Positions 1 to 11,729 of a stretch of DNA of 64,000 nucleotides are shown piece by piece. Made by a program: the position numbers and the translations under genes. The notes under the pieces are model-generated. The model was not told the origin of the DNA, made no database searches, and was given only the letters and a program-made list of their open reading frames with translations. The number at the start of each line of letters is the position of its first letter. Position 1 is the stretch's first letter. The stretch lies in NCBI RefSeq assembly GCF_033439725.1, contig NW_026944384.1, forward strand, positions 3,534,001 through 3,598,000. The letters are read 5' to 3'. Source of the DNA: Neurospora tetraspora (lineage: Eukaryota; Ascomycota; Sordariomycetes; Sordariales; Sordariaceae).

Positions 1-31
1 GACTTTGCCTGCTGACATTGCTTCTGAATAG

Positions 32-2158
32 CAACAAAACGGCGCCGAGAAGGATGGCATCCATACCGGTAAGTGTCCAGTTGGCGACCTCGTGTAACTG
101 CTAGACACTAACAGCTCACAGGCAAGATCTACTCCGTTTCCGGGTACGCTCCCCATCGCAGCCTACCTCCTTGTCTCTCGGCCAGTTCGCTAACCGATAG
201 ACCCAAAGCCCCGTCGTCGTCGCCGAGGATATGATTGGTGTTGCTATGTATGAGTTGGTATGGTTATACACTTGTCCTCCGCCACTGGTGGGGTGCCTGA
301 GCTGAGACTGGAATTAGGTGAAAGTCGGCCACGATCAACTAGTTGGTGAAGTCATTCGCATCAATGGCGACCAAGCGACTATCCAAGTATACGAAGAGAC
401 GGGTAAGGATGGCGACCCCCAAGTCATACCATCCTTGCACTAGATGGCTAACAAGTCCCTTGATAGCTGGCGTCATGGTTGGCGATCCCGTACATCGGAC
501 AGGCAAGCCTCTCTCCGTCGAACTCGGCCCCGGTCTCCTAAACAACATTTACGATGGTATTCAGCGCCCCCTCGAGAAGATCGCCGAGGCTGCCAACAGC
601 ATTTACATTCCCCGCGGTATCGCCATCCCTGCGCTGGACCGTAAGAAGAAGTGGGAGTTCACACCGACCATGAAGGTTGGCGATCACATCTCGGGCGGTG
701 ACGTCTGGGGTACCGTCTACGAAAACTCGTTCATCTCCGTTCACAGGATCCTGCTCCCTCCCAGGGCCCGTGGTACCATCACCAGAATCGCTGAGAAGGG
801 CGAGTACACCGTTGAGGAAAAGATCCTGGAGGTCGAGTTCGATGGCAAGAAGACCGAATACCCCATGATGCAGACCTGGCCTGTTCGTGTACCGCGCCCT
901 ACGACCGAGAAGCATTCCGCCAACCAGCCTTTCCTTGTCGGCCAGCGTGTGCTCGACGCTCTCTTCCCCTCCGTCCAGGGTGGTACTGTTGCTATCCCTG
1001 GTGCTTTCGGCTGTGGCAAGACTGTCATTTCTCAGTCCGTCTCCAAGTTCTCCAACAGTGACGTTATCGTATATGTCGGTTGTGGTGAGCGTGGTAACGA
1101 AATGGCTGAAGTCTTGAAGGATTTCCCCGAGCTGTCTATCGAGGTCGACGGCCGCAAGGAGCCCATCATGAAGCGCACAACCCTCATCGCCAACACCTCC
1201 AACATGCCCGTCGCCGCCCGTGAAGCCTCCATCTACACGGGTATCACAGTCGCCGAGTACTTCAGAGATCAGGGCATGAACGTTGCCATGATGGCTGACT
1301 CTTCGTCCCGTTGGGCTGAGGCGCTCAGAGAAATTTCCGGTCGTCTTGGAGAAATGCCGGCTGATCAGGGTTTCCCCGCTTACCTTGGTGCCAAGCTCGC
1401 CTCCTTCTACGAACGTGCCGGCAAGGTCGAGGCTCTTGGTAGCCCACCGCGCGAGGGCAGTGTCAGCATTGTTGGTGCTGTCTCTCCCCCCGGTGGTGAC
1501 TTCTCTGATCCCGTCACATCTGCCACCCTCGGTATCGTGCAGGTCTTCTGGGGTCTCGACAAGAAGCTTGCGCAGCGCAAACACTTCCCGTCCATCAACA
1601 CCTCTGTCAGTTACAGCAAGTACCTCACGATCCTCGACAAGTGGTACGAGAAGGAGTACCCCGACTTCCCCCGCCTCCGCGACCGCATCCGCCAGCTCCT
1701 TTCCGACAGCGAAGAGCTCGACCAGGTCGTCCAGCTGGTCGGCAAGTCGGCGCTCTCGGACCCCGACAAGATCACGCTCGACATGTCGACGCTCATCAAG
1801 GAGGACTTCCTCCAGCAAAACGGCTACTCAGACTACGACCAGTTCTGTCCTATTTGGAAGACGGAGTGGATGATGAAGCTCATGATGGGATTCCACGACG
1901 AGGCGCAAAAGGCCATTGCCCAGGGCCAGAACTGGAACAAGGTGCGCGAGGCCACCCAGGACCTGCAGGCCCAGTTGAGGAGTCTCAAGTTCGAGGTGCC
2001 TAGTGAAGGACAGGAGAAGATCTGCAAGAAGGTATGTTTCGGAGTTTTTTTTTCTAGTGCTTGTTCATTGATCGTACGGCTAATCATTTCATGTGTTACA
2101 GTACGAGGCGATACAGCAGCAGATGCTGGACAAGTTCGCGTCTGTTATTGATGAGTAA
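32..2158 (+). CDS. vma-1: V-type proton ATPase catalytic subunit A (partial, 5' end outside window)
   Basis: Catalytic A subunit of the V1 sector of the vacuolar H+-ATPase; it hydrolyses ATP to drive proton pumping into vacuoles. The first coding exon lies upstream of the window. Visible exons are 32-68, 122-143, 209-257, 318-402, 467-2031 and 2102-2158; phases join cleanly and the last exon ends in TAA. The long exon carries the P-loop [11 protein letters not shown], the A-subunit-specific non-homologous region (from about [11 protein letters not shown]) and the Walker B stretch [20 protein letters not shown]. The protein ends in ASVIDE. The site where the yeast VMA1 intein sits, just before CGERGNE, is uninterrupted. 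The sequence is nearly identical to Neurospora vma-1 as I recall it. Tiny 5' exons followed by one large exon make frame-only gene calls miss the N terminus. Confidence 0.96.
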
Positions 2159-3537
2159 ACGCCCGGCGCGGGGATATACGGTAGTTGAGTTAGCATAGAA
2201 GGAACGAAGCAAGCATGCATGCATGGACTGCCTGTCTGTATGGGGTTCATTGAAATGAAAGGAGAGTACACATGAAATGGATTGATAGGATGATGATGAA
2301 AGACTGTTCTAGTTGGTTTCTTTCACTTTTATGAGTAGTTCGTCGTCGTTGTTGAAGTGGTAGTTGTGTATGTTGCTCACTTGTCACGGAACCCTTGGTA
2401 CCTCTTGCTTTCGAGCGCCATGCTATTATCTTCTCTTGGGTGCGCTTTTGTCTTACACAGACAGCTATACCAACCGTGCTTTGAACCACTTGGTCGTATG
2501 TATATACCCTCGCTTGCCTCTAGAATACTGGCTTACTTCAACCCTGTGCATACCTTTTTTAGTCACAGTAGGTCAGTGTTTTAGTAGATTCTGGGTAAGT
2601 TGGTGTATTGTTCAACTCGTCATCATGGTCATTAATTTCATTCTATGTGCTCGTCATATCCATCGTTACAGTAGTTGGGTACTAGTGCCCCCCCTGGTGG
2701 TGGTACAAGAAAACTTCCGTTCGCAAAAGACATGGCCGACACAGACAGCGTGAAGATCAAATCCCTTCATCGTTCAACTTTCGCATCCAGATATTTCCAA
2801 CACATCAAATCCAACATCATCGCTGCCATCCGATCTGGTAAGATCCGGCAAGATCTGATCCGACCCAACCGGCCGGGTTACCTGACACGTGTCGTATGCC
2901 GTCCGTCATGCCTCCCTCGGCTCCGGCTCCGAGCCTCTGATGGATACCCTTTTTTCGCAGGGGGTTTCTTCCTTGCTAAAGGACCAAACTTCTCCCGAGG
3001 CTGTCGTCGGTCGGGCCGAGCGAGTTAACAGGGCTGGCAGTGCGGTTGCTTGTTTGCAGGATTTTCCGACTGTCATGTTCCGACACTTCTACCAACGGCT
3101 CGGTCGGTTTATTGCGATTTTGAATGAGGCCGGCAGTTTGCACCCTTCGCTTGGAACGGTGTGTGATACCCGAGATATGTTCCTGCTGGTGGTGGTGCCG
3201 CTGACTTCCATGACATACGGTGGTGGTCCACCATTGTTCTTTCAGTCAGTCCGACAAGTATTTGATCACACCTCCGGTTCCGGTTCCGTGAATCCCGTGA
3301 ATTGGGTCGAGGGTCGCAACGGGAAATGGTGGTTGGTTGGTTGGTTGGTTGGTTCCAGAGGGCAGAAGGGAATGGTGCGTACACGGTTTCGTACTCGTAG
3401 ATATGCATATCTGATTGCTGTTACAATGATTGGTATCGATATCGACAATTGCGCTACTCTCGTGTCGTGTCGTGTCGTTGATACCGTCGTGATCTCGGGT
3501 AGGTCTCTCGATCGGATTGCAATGGCCTTATGTCCCC
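2159..3537. other. Convergent intergenic region
   Basis: This is the 3' flank of vma-1 and of the DUF4048-type gene, which point toward each other. A 260-codon frame runs through 2889-3671 on the plus strand, but it opens with GTG, overlaps the last minus-strand exon and shows no domain, so I do not call it a gene. Short tandem repeats sit near 3331 and 3461. Confidence 0.6.
3331..3354. repeat. (GGTT)6 microsatellite
   Basis: Six perfect GGTT units in the convergent intergenic region. A second short tandem array of TCGTG units lies at 3461-3480. Confidence 0.9.
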
Positions 3538-5872
3538 TTATGTCCCCATATTCTTGGTACCAATGGTATGATAGGCAGGCTGAGGCTGCTTGTGCATCTC
3601 TGGCGGCGCCAAACTCTTCTCCCATTCCTTCATGTAATAATCGGCCGTTTTTTTCAAGTTGCTCGGTGTGAATTTGGTGAGGACGGGCGGGAAGAGATCC
3701 TCAAGCATGGTATTGGTCGACGTAATCACCGGTGCAGGAGAGCGGCTGGAGGCGGCCGCAACGCGTTGCTTGCTCGAACTGGAGGACTTCTTCTTCTTCT
3801 TTCTATGAAAAACGAAAGGGTTAGCCGGTGGTAGGGAATGGAGGGATTGTGTGTGATAAGAGAGACCTTTTAATATTTTGATATGTTGTGATGCGTGGGA
3901 GGAGGAGATATGATATGCCGTTTTCAAATCATGATCCACTACTCATAGAAGAAGTGATATGTATTGGCTCGTATTTCTGGTGGATTTGATGGCCCTGTTA
4001 AAACAAACTGGGACATGTATACATACGGCCGGATATGGTACCCACGTAGGATGGGAGAGAGTAAGATAAAATAACGGATTGCCCTTACAGAGATGTGTCG
4101 TTCTCGGTTCGCTTTTCGGAGGTTGTTGATGGGATGATGTCGCCGTTCACGGTAGTTCCACTCCATCTCGTGGATGTTGCAACTCCTGCAGTTTCCCAGT
4201 TTGACCAGTCGTTATCGTCCACCGAATCCATCGTCAGGGGAGTCCAAGAAAATCGCTTAGATGACTTGGTTGAATCTGTTTTGGATCGCATCAGTGCTGG
4301 GGCTGGTCGCGAAGGAGATTTCAGCGCCTCATCGGCCGTCGAATCCTGAGCTTCCTTTTGAGGGCTGGTGGACCGTGATGTGGCCGCGGCGGGTGCCCAG
4401 TCGAATGCTGTTGAAGATCGGTTCCTCGGGGTGTTCAAACCGGATGCCTTGAATCCATCTTGCCCTCCCGTGCGGCTGGGGGAAGAGGCCGTGCCGCCGT
4501 TCGGCATAGGCGTCATGATCAACTTGCCGTCCGCGCCTCTCATGTACATGCCCTGTCCGGTGATGGGTTCGTCTCCTACGGTAGCTTGCCTCAGATCCTC
4601 CATGAAAGTCCACAATCCCATCCTGAGGTCCTGGGCAATCCCTTTGACCCCAACAGTTTGTGATGCGGTTTGGGGGGCCCAAGATTGATGTTTTGGCCGA
4701 TGTGATGGGCTGAAAGCAACATTGCGACTATTTTCGGATCCATCACCGCGTCCAGGGAAATCACTACTCGGTTTTGTTGGTGACAGCAATGATAGTGTGC
4801 GTGCATGTCCTCCTTGGAATACACGACGGCGCCCGTTCTCGGGAAGTGGTTGATTTTGGTTCTGTAGGCTTTGTAGCAGCGCTTTCCTCCTGTCTAGTTC
4901 CACGACCCTTTTTGTTGCCTCGTCATCTTGGAAAGTTGGGACCAAGCCGACGGAACGCAACGGCCTTTCGCCTCGTTTCTTGTATGCTTCATGGGTTGCC
5001 CACTGCTTTTTCAGCTTGGCCAAGTCCGACTCGGCACGAGAAAGCTCTTCGCGGAGCTCGAGAACACGGCGCTCTTGCGCTGCAATGGCGGTAATGAAGT
5101 CATTGGAATCGGCGGGCGACGTGAGTGCTGGGGTATCTAAAGGGGTTGGTGGAAAGGAGGCGGTGGTCGTCGAGGTCGGTATGGGTCGCGAGGGATTAGG
5201 GTTCGGCGGCGCGATCGGAAGCGTTAGGGAAAGACGATGTGTGGTCCGGGACGCTGTGGAAGCTGACCGTGTAGAGCGGTTCTCAGTCAGGTCGTCGGAA
5301 TGGGCGAGAGCTGTGGCAATGGCTTCGTCCGGTACATGTTGAGGTTCGGTTTCATCTGTACTTTTCCCACGGCGAGCGCGAGATCGCAGAGAAGAAGTTC
5401 GGCGGGGGAGGGGGGCGGACTGCATTGCGACCTGACCAAAGCTGCTCTGGGGTGATACTATGTGTGCCATGACGAGGGAGTTCTCCTCCCGTCGAAATTG
5501 GCTAAGAATTGGCCCTAGATATCTCGCTTGCTGATGAATAGTAGCAGTAGTGATAAATGAATGTGTTGTTGTTGTTGCTGTTGTTGTGTTGATGTTTGGT
5601 GGATGATAGGGAGTGACGGTGGAGGCGCAGGGGCGGCGAGTGCGGGTGGTCCGATGTCGATCGCAAAGCTGCTGGAGGGCCTGCTGGAGGGCTGTGTTTG
5701 GAATTGTTGTGGTGGGAAAGCGAGTCGTTCTTCTGGCGACGATGGCAGCCGTGTGGATGTTCAGCGGATGGCTGTCACGGAGTAAAAGAGCGTTGGCGCA
5801 GGCCGAGATGGAGCAGGTGGTGAGGACTGGTAGGGCGGACCGGAGTGCGGCGGTGGAGGAGGACGAGGTCAT
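3538..5872 (-). CDS. DUF4048-type fungal protein of unknown function, two exons
   Basis: The long minus-strand frame covers 5872-4089. I propose that it splices at GTAAGG (TCTCT|GTAAGG, intron 4088-3803, 286 nt) to a last exon 3802-3538. A CTAAC branch site lies about 20 nt before the CATAG acceptor, and the phases join (2+1), giving 682 codons. The N-terminal 134 residues are Thr/Ser-rich; a second good ATG at 5470 (MAHIVSPQSS) may be the true start, giving 548 aa. The middle has a coiled-coil segment (ERRVLELREELSRAESDLAK) and a conserved-looking block (GLWTFMEDLRQATVGDEPIT). The C-terminal exon ends in an aromatic/basic tail containing YYMKEWEKSL. Assignment to DUF4048 rests on resemblance to fungal proteins I know only as uncharacterised; no function is implied. 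The join to the last exon is inferred. Confidence 0.65.
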
Positions 5873-7662
5873 TTAGAAAAAGAGAAGACCAAAAGCCCCA
5901 AGGGAGAGGAAAGCTTCCACAGCTGCTTGGTGGACACCCGGGTAGTGTTCATCTCGGTCCTGTCATGGAACCGTGGTGTTTAATTGGCGAGGATGGGTGC
6001 TTTCCCCCTGGTTGTAGGGCATGGGGTGCCCCGGATCTCAGCTGGAATCCGGTGATGTTATTCGCCCTAGAGTCGCGGACCCAGTCGCCAAACAGCGTCT
6101 CCGCAGGGTGGTGTTGGTGGTGTCGGCCGGTGTTGTGCTTGAAGCTTCTAGACTTCTGTTTCCGCCGGCGACATGTACATCGACAACCTCGAAGAATGCG
6201 TAAATGGTCGCACCATGTATGGATATCCAGAAGAAAGGCGAAAGGCGAGTCTAGAAACAACAACAACAACAACAACAACAACAAGAGGTGGAGACCCGGT
6301 TTGTTTACTCGATCCAATGTTTCCGCGTTGAATTGCAGGACAATGCAGGAACTGGAGTAGCGTCCACTGTCTGCAAGGGTCCCGGCTAAGACCGATACTG
6401 AGGAAGAGGTTTATCAACGGAACGATGTTGAGGACGTACGGTGGAAGCTCAAGGATGGAGGTTGGTTTTCATTTCCCCCAATGCTTCTCCTTTATGCGTC
6501 GTCAATGGGAAAGAACTATCCTTTGGCCGGTCAATTCATGTTTGTGCCCCTGCCGTCCACTGCAGTCTTCCTCGTGTTACAGCAGGTGTGACGGGAAGTC
6601 GGGAAGCAACAGTTGCCAGCTGCAGGCGACTTGAGGACATGGGGGCAGGCAGCTTTGGCGGCCCGTTGCCAAGTGTACTCTGACCAGGCACTGGAACTTC
6701 CTCATCTTCATCTTGTTGTCAGTTCTCCAGTCCGCCAACAACAACATGAGCGCCCCAAAACAAACACCATCTCCGGCATGTGGCCCCAGCTGTGGCACTC
6801 ATACATCTCCAGACGCCGATCATGATCTCGAACATTGAAGCGGAGAAGCGGATACCACTTGAGATGAGCTTACGTACTTCAGCACCTGTCAGGCACTCCC
6901 GCGCTGGTCCAAGCACTACGGACGCAATACAATCGGACGAACTATTCCAACGTAAAAAGTTCGTCCTTTGACTAGGCCACTACGGACATCTCCCATGAAA
7001 CATGGGATGAGTGGGGTCGATTGATCAAGTCTGGACACCAACAAATAAAAGTGTGCGGTCGTTGAACCACCTTCTGCCGGCGACATATGAAAGCCCGGCT
7101 GCCTTTCAGACAACAGAGTATGCTGAGCCCTTAGCAGGCTGGCGGAAGCTTCACTACTCGAACCGAGACACTGCCTGCCGTATTAAAGTTCAGCAGCAGA
7201 TTGTTGGCGATGCTGCTACCCCTCCAAGACGAAGCCAGCTTCCTTGATGGCCCTCGATCCAGCCTTGCTCACGATGCCATCCACTCGACACATCTGCTCC
7301 AAAGCCACAGTGTCCCGGCCCGTACTCTGCCGCATGTTGTGGTTGTCGGATCCGTACCCCCCGTGGGTGGGCTAAGCTTGCCAGCGTCAAGTACAATCCA
7401 AAAGATGGTGATACATTGGATCTTCGCCAAGGACGGTCTGGAATCTCCAGCTATTAACCTACCGCGCTTCAGCCATATGTTTCGATTTTCCGTTTCTTCA
7501 CTGGTTCCGAAGCCGGCTACCTCGTTGCCCAGACTTTCCGCTGCATGCAAGGCTATCCTGTCGTGCCAGCCTGCTCGTATGTAGGAGTCCACTCAGATGG
7601 GCCCACAGGGACGACTTCAAAATATAATCCCTCATCCTGACCGACATCTTCAACAAATAACA
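5873..7662. other. Intergenic region, no gene seen
   Basis: Only short frames without domain character. It holds the upstream region of the DUF4048-type gene and an (AAC)n microsatellite at 6256-6284. Confidence 0.55.
6256..6284. repeat. (AAC)n microsatellite
   Basis: Nearly ten perfect AAC units in non-coding DNA. Confidence 0.9.
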
Positions 7663-7758
7663 GCCCGATTAGCTCAGCTGGTTAGAGCGTCGTACTAATA
7701 TCAGAATTCTGATATCAAGTCAATGCGAAGGTCAACAGTTCAATCCTGTTATTGGGCA
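7663..7758 (+). tRNA. tRNA-Ile (AAT) with a 22-nt intron
   Basis: The acceptor stem GCCCGAT pairs with ATTGGGC (one G-T pair), followed by discriminator A at 7758. The D arm is TAGCTCAGCTGGTTAGAGC-like. The anticodon stem TCGTA pairs with TGCGA. The loop reads CTAATA with anticodon AAT at 7697-7699. The T arm is AACAG-TTCAATC-CTGTT. The intron at 7701-7722 sits in the canonical place after position 37 and contains most of a perfect palindrome (7698-7715). A T-rich tract right after the gene is the expected Pol III terminator. Confidence 0.93.
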
Positions 7759-10700
7759 TATCTTTTTCCAGTTTCTTTTTTTTCTCTTTCATCATGATGA
7801 CGCTCTCGTCTCGATTCTTTTTTCTGCAATTTCTTTTCTTTTCCTTTTTTTCGCTTCGGATACCCGTGCCTACCAGACTTCGAATTGGAAGACCATCATA
7901 GCACTGGCAAATATTGGGAGTCCGCTCCCATCGCGCGGCACGAGGACATCGACTTATTGACCGGAACCATACCATGCTCATTGGATCGTATTTTCGTGGG
8001 TCGAGCTGGAACTTAGATCTTCACTTTGATCGAACATAATCACCAGCGACCGAATATCTACTGTTGGTGTAGAGCTGGAAGGAAAGCCGGTCTGCTCCCA
8101 CTATTGTGATGCCTGTCACCTAACAACGGCACTACTCGGAGGAAACAGAGGGCAGGACTCCGTCAAACCAAGCTGGCTAGCTGAAATACACTGTCAGATT
8201 CTGCCATAAAGCGCAAAAGGTCATATCAGCACTAGAGAGATTCCAAAATCCCGCGCAGTGCTAACTAAGTATTACCAAACCCTCTCTAGCCTTTCCTTGG
8301 TCCAGAAAGAGCAGTGGTGGGTAGCACAAAGGGTGAGGCTGGCGCTGTCGGCTGGTCTACTAGGAGAACCGAGGAGCTGAGAGCCTTAGACGCTTATACA
8401 AGCAAATTCCGGCGAATTGGAGGTCGATGATGTTAATGGAGGCTTGGATTGGGGCAGCAATTCAGCCACGCCCTTCCGTGTTACAGCCCTGCCCTCCAGC
8501 TGGTCTCCTGGATCTCACCTGAGCAGCGAGACATAAGGACCGCGCAGCAGCTCATCGGAGGGAAACACAAGTGCCTCGCAGACGTTGGGGACTTCACCTG
8601 GAGCGCCAATGTCCTATCATGCTTGGCCTTCTTCTTGATCGGTTCAGCATGATATAAATGCTTTAACCCCCCACGGACTGTCAAGGGATGTTGCCCATTT
8701 TAATTCTCTCGAAACTCGCTCTTTTTCATCTTCGCATTTTGACCTCTTTGGTGCCTACGACATCCAGTTTTCTGCAAGGCATCGGTCGAAATAAACCTTA
8801 CGAATCAAGGAGTACTGACCACTGGTGTTGGATGTTCCAACCGGGGAGATGGGCCATATTCCACTGTAATGCGAAAACGCGAGTGTGTCCAGTGTCGGCT
8901 TTATAGACGTTTCCCCAGGACTTCAAGTATCTACCTCACCAACAGAGCATCGGTATCTGTTCAGCGACATGCTAGAAGGAAGAAGATGGATGGAGCAGGC
9001 AATACAAGAAGGAGCAGGGGATGAGAATAAAGGCCACATGCCTCCGCTCTCGAGCACCTTGCATCAGAAGTCAGTGGGTTTGAAAGCAAAGCTTCGGATA
9101 CATTGTCATGACACTCTGCAATTGCATCCGCATGAGTGATAGCCTACCTAAACCCTTCTCCGGGGACAAGAAACTCGACCTCCCGGAACCACTCACGTCC
9201 ACACGGGACGTGGTATGTCTACAATGCAATGGTGCAAGTAAGCATACACGGCAGGACTCATTCAAACACATTGCCAATAACCAGAGGATCTGAAGCGGGG
9301 TCAAGGCTACCGAAACAGTTACTCCCTGTGATGGTATGTCTTTAGATTACGGTTGCTTATGTGCAGAGCCAAGGGTCTGAAGGATTCCATGGGATTAACG
9401 TAAAGTCTTCGATACCAACGCCGAAGTTTTCGGGTATCAGAGTGACCTCAACAGGATGTTTTCATTGACTGTCTCGAGCGATTTCAACCATGGGGGGGCA
9501 TGTCCCTACTCATGCTATGGTATGATACCTCTGAAGTACTTCTTCCATGGCGAGCAGATCAAGTCAATCTCATTGGGTGGTGAACAAGATACGGTAGGCG
9601 TGGGAGGGTCGCACCACCAGATCCTTCGATGCCACAATACTCGGTTAAGATTATACTGGACCAATGGTGGCAGGATCCCCCACGTGAAGACCGAAGCATG
9701 TCATCACAGGCAACGAGGCTCGGATTTGGCCTCCATGGGGGATCAGTCCGTACCCAAACTTCCCAAAAGCGTCACCCAGAAGTTTCGACACTCACATTTT
9801 CCATGATGGATACTTTTACTCATCCGCTATCTCGCGGCACGGATCGATCCCGCGTTCATATGAGCCGAAACTAAGAGCCGGGAGTGTTCAAAGCTTACAG
9901 AATGGCATTTTGAATTTCGCATCTACCCACTCGGATTGATTTCCCAGGCCTACTATGGCTCATATGCTCAATGGGAGAACAGCATTTACCAGGCCACATC
10001 ATTCACCGTAGGATCCGGTTAGTAAACAAAACGATTTCCCCCTGACGGCTGTGAGATCGCCAGTACCTTACACCACCCCCCCCCCCCCAAGTGCGAAGCT
10101 GGCATCTTTCGACAACGGTTCGCACTAACAAAAGGTCTCCACAGATCAGAGCTCACAAACATACCGTACCTATGTGCCTGCCTGGTCTTGGACCCCTTAT
10201 CACGGGGCAGAGAACTGAGCACAAGACCCCTACTCTGCACTGGTCTAATTAGTACGGTAGTACGCTTAACTGATATCTCAACATTACAGATCTGACATAC
10301 CCGCAACGGGTAAATCTTCAACGATAGTCTTGTGCGGGACGCCATCGCTTCCTATTTGAGAGGTTAGGAGAGGTTAGGAGGGCCAAAGTCCCGTCCCCAC
10401 TCCCCATTTACCTCCTGGTTCTGGAAAGAAGCGGGTACTATCTTGTCGGAGATAAGGAGACAGTCCTCGGCTTATTACCTTCTTTTGGGTGTGCTCTATC
10501 ATTCAACTGGAACCTGGCACGAGGAGCGAGGCACCCCTCGTGGTATTTGGGCTTTTGCCATCTGCTGGTTTGTTGCTTCCGTTCTCTGTATAGCCAAGTC
10601 CTGATAGTCATGGAGTTGCGATCAAAGTGGATTACACTTCTCTTATTCACGCCCTTTGAGCTCCTGGAAATTAACTGCTCCGTTAGGGTTCAACGACATG

Positions 10701-11729
10701 AGCCAATGGGTTCTGCGTTAGTCCTACCACTGTTCACCGATGAATGTGGGAATCGGTCTCTCTTTGGCCGTCTTACTCTGTTTTCTTTTTGACCCTGGTT
10801 GATCTGAAGTCAGAATCCTTCACCTTAGCCCAATCACAAGTCTTACTCCCCCCATACCCTTCCTTTCCTGGTTACAAAAGTACTAAGCAACAGTACTACC
10901 TCCAGACCCACCTTTTCCAACTTTGCATACTCTTATCTCACCCAGAGGCGTCGTGTTCCCCTCTTCTTTCCCTTCATGGCAGCCAAAAAGGTACAATCCT
11001 CCCTTACCCGCGCGCCAAAGCCGTGAAAAGCTTAGTATGAAGGGTGTTCCCGTTCCCGAACCGATTGCCGTCTTTCAGTAGATGATCCTGGACATTCCCC
11101 ATACGGAGCACATGTAAACGCAGCCGTTAGTACCATACTATCCTTCAAGCGGGCTGAGCATGTCTCCCGATGGCCCTACCGAAGGTACTGGGCCCCTTCT
11201 CTACATTCCCTTTAGGTTTCGGGTTGTTGGCCCGGATGGTACTTTTGCTTCCCCGTGGGAATCTGCTCAAGGAGCTCACTGTACCAAAGAAACATGGTGC
11301 CACAAAGGGATCGATGTTGTGATCCTGAATAGTTTACGGGAGTTCAATTCGGTATTCCAAATCCAACTGAGCGTCAGAGACCCAATACGATTTATACATC
11401 CATCCGGCTTCTTTTAAACTTCGATGCTGGGTTCTTGTTTTGTGTGTTTACCATACCACATCAACAAGTTCAAGGTTTCAGTTATCTTTGGCTTCGATAC
11501 CATCATCGACCCCTCTCAACAAGAAAGGATCACAGTAGCACTGTGTTCACTGAGACGCTGATTCCCAGAAAGTCCATCACACCGAGGACGACAAAATTCC
11601 CCAGAGAAACCTTCTCTACCCACCACCGACAGAAAGTCTATAACAAAGGGTCTCGGTCACCCAGCTGGAATCTACCAGTACCACACAAAGGTACCACCAG
11701 CACCGCCACATTCATACCCATACCTCAAG
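7759..11729. other. Long gene-poor region upstream of the Zn2Cys6 gene
   Basis: About 4 kb with only short, domain-less frames. It includes a 13-nt C run at 10076-10088 and a GAGAGGTTAG duplication just after 10360. Part of it probably serves as promoter and long 5' leader of the transcription-factor gene; no splice structure or TATA box can be defended. Confidence 0.5.
10076..10088. repeat. Poly-C tract (13 nt)
   Basis: A run of 13 C residues in non-coding DNA; its exact length may vary with sequencing. Confidence 0.8.

Noticed and set aside
1021-1110. Possible intein in the V-ATPase A subunit
   Set aside because: The known yeast insertion point before CGERGNE is contiguous coding sequence; no intein.
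538-1818. 426-codon minus-strand frame opposite vma-1
   Set aside because: Mirror frame of a highly biased coding exon; the plus strand is unambiguous.
2889-3671. 260-codon plus-strand frame
   Set aside because: Opens at GTG, overlaps the last exon of the minus-strand DUF4048-type gene and contains simple repeats; no domain.
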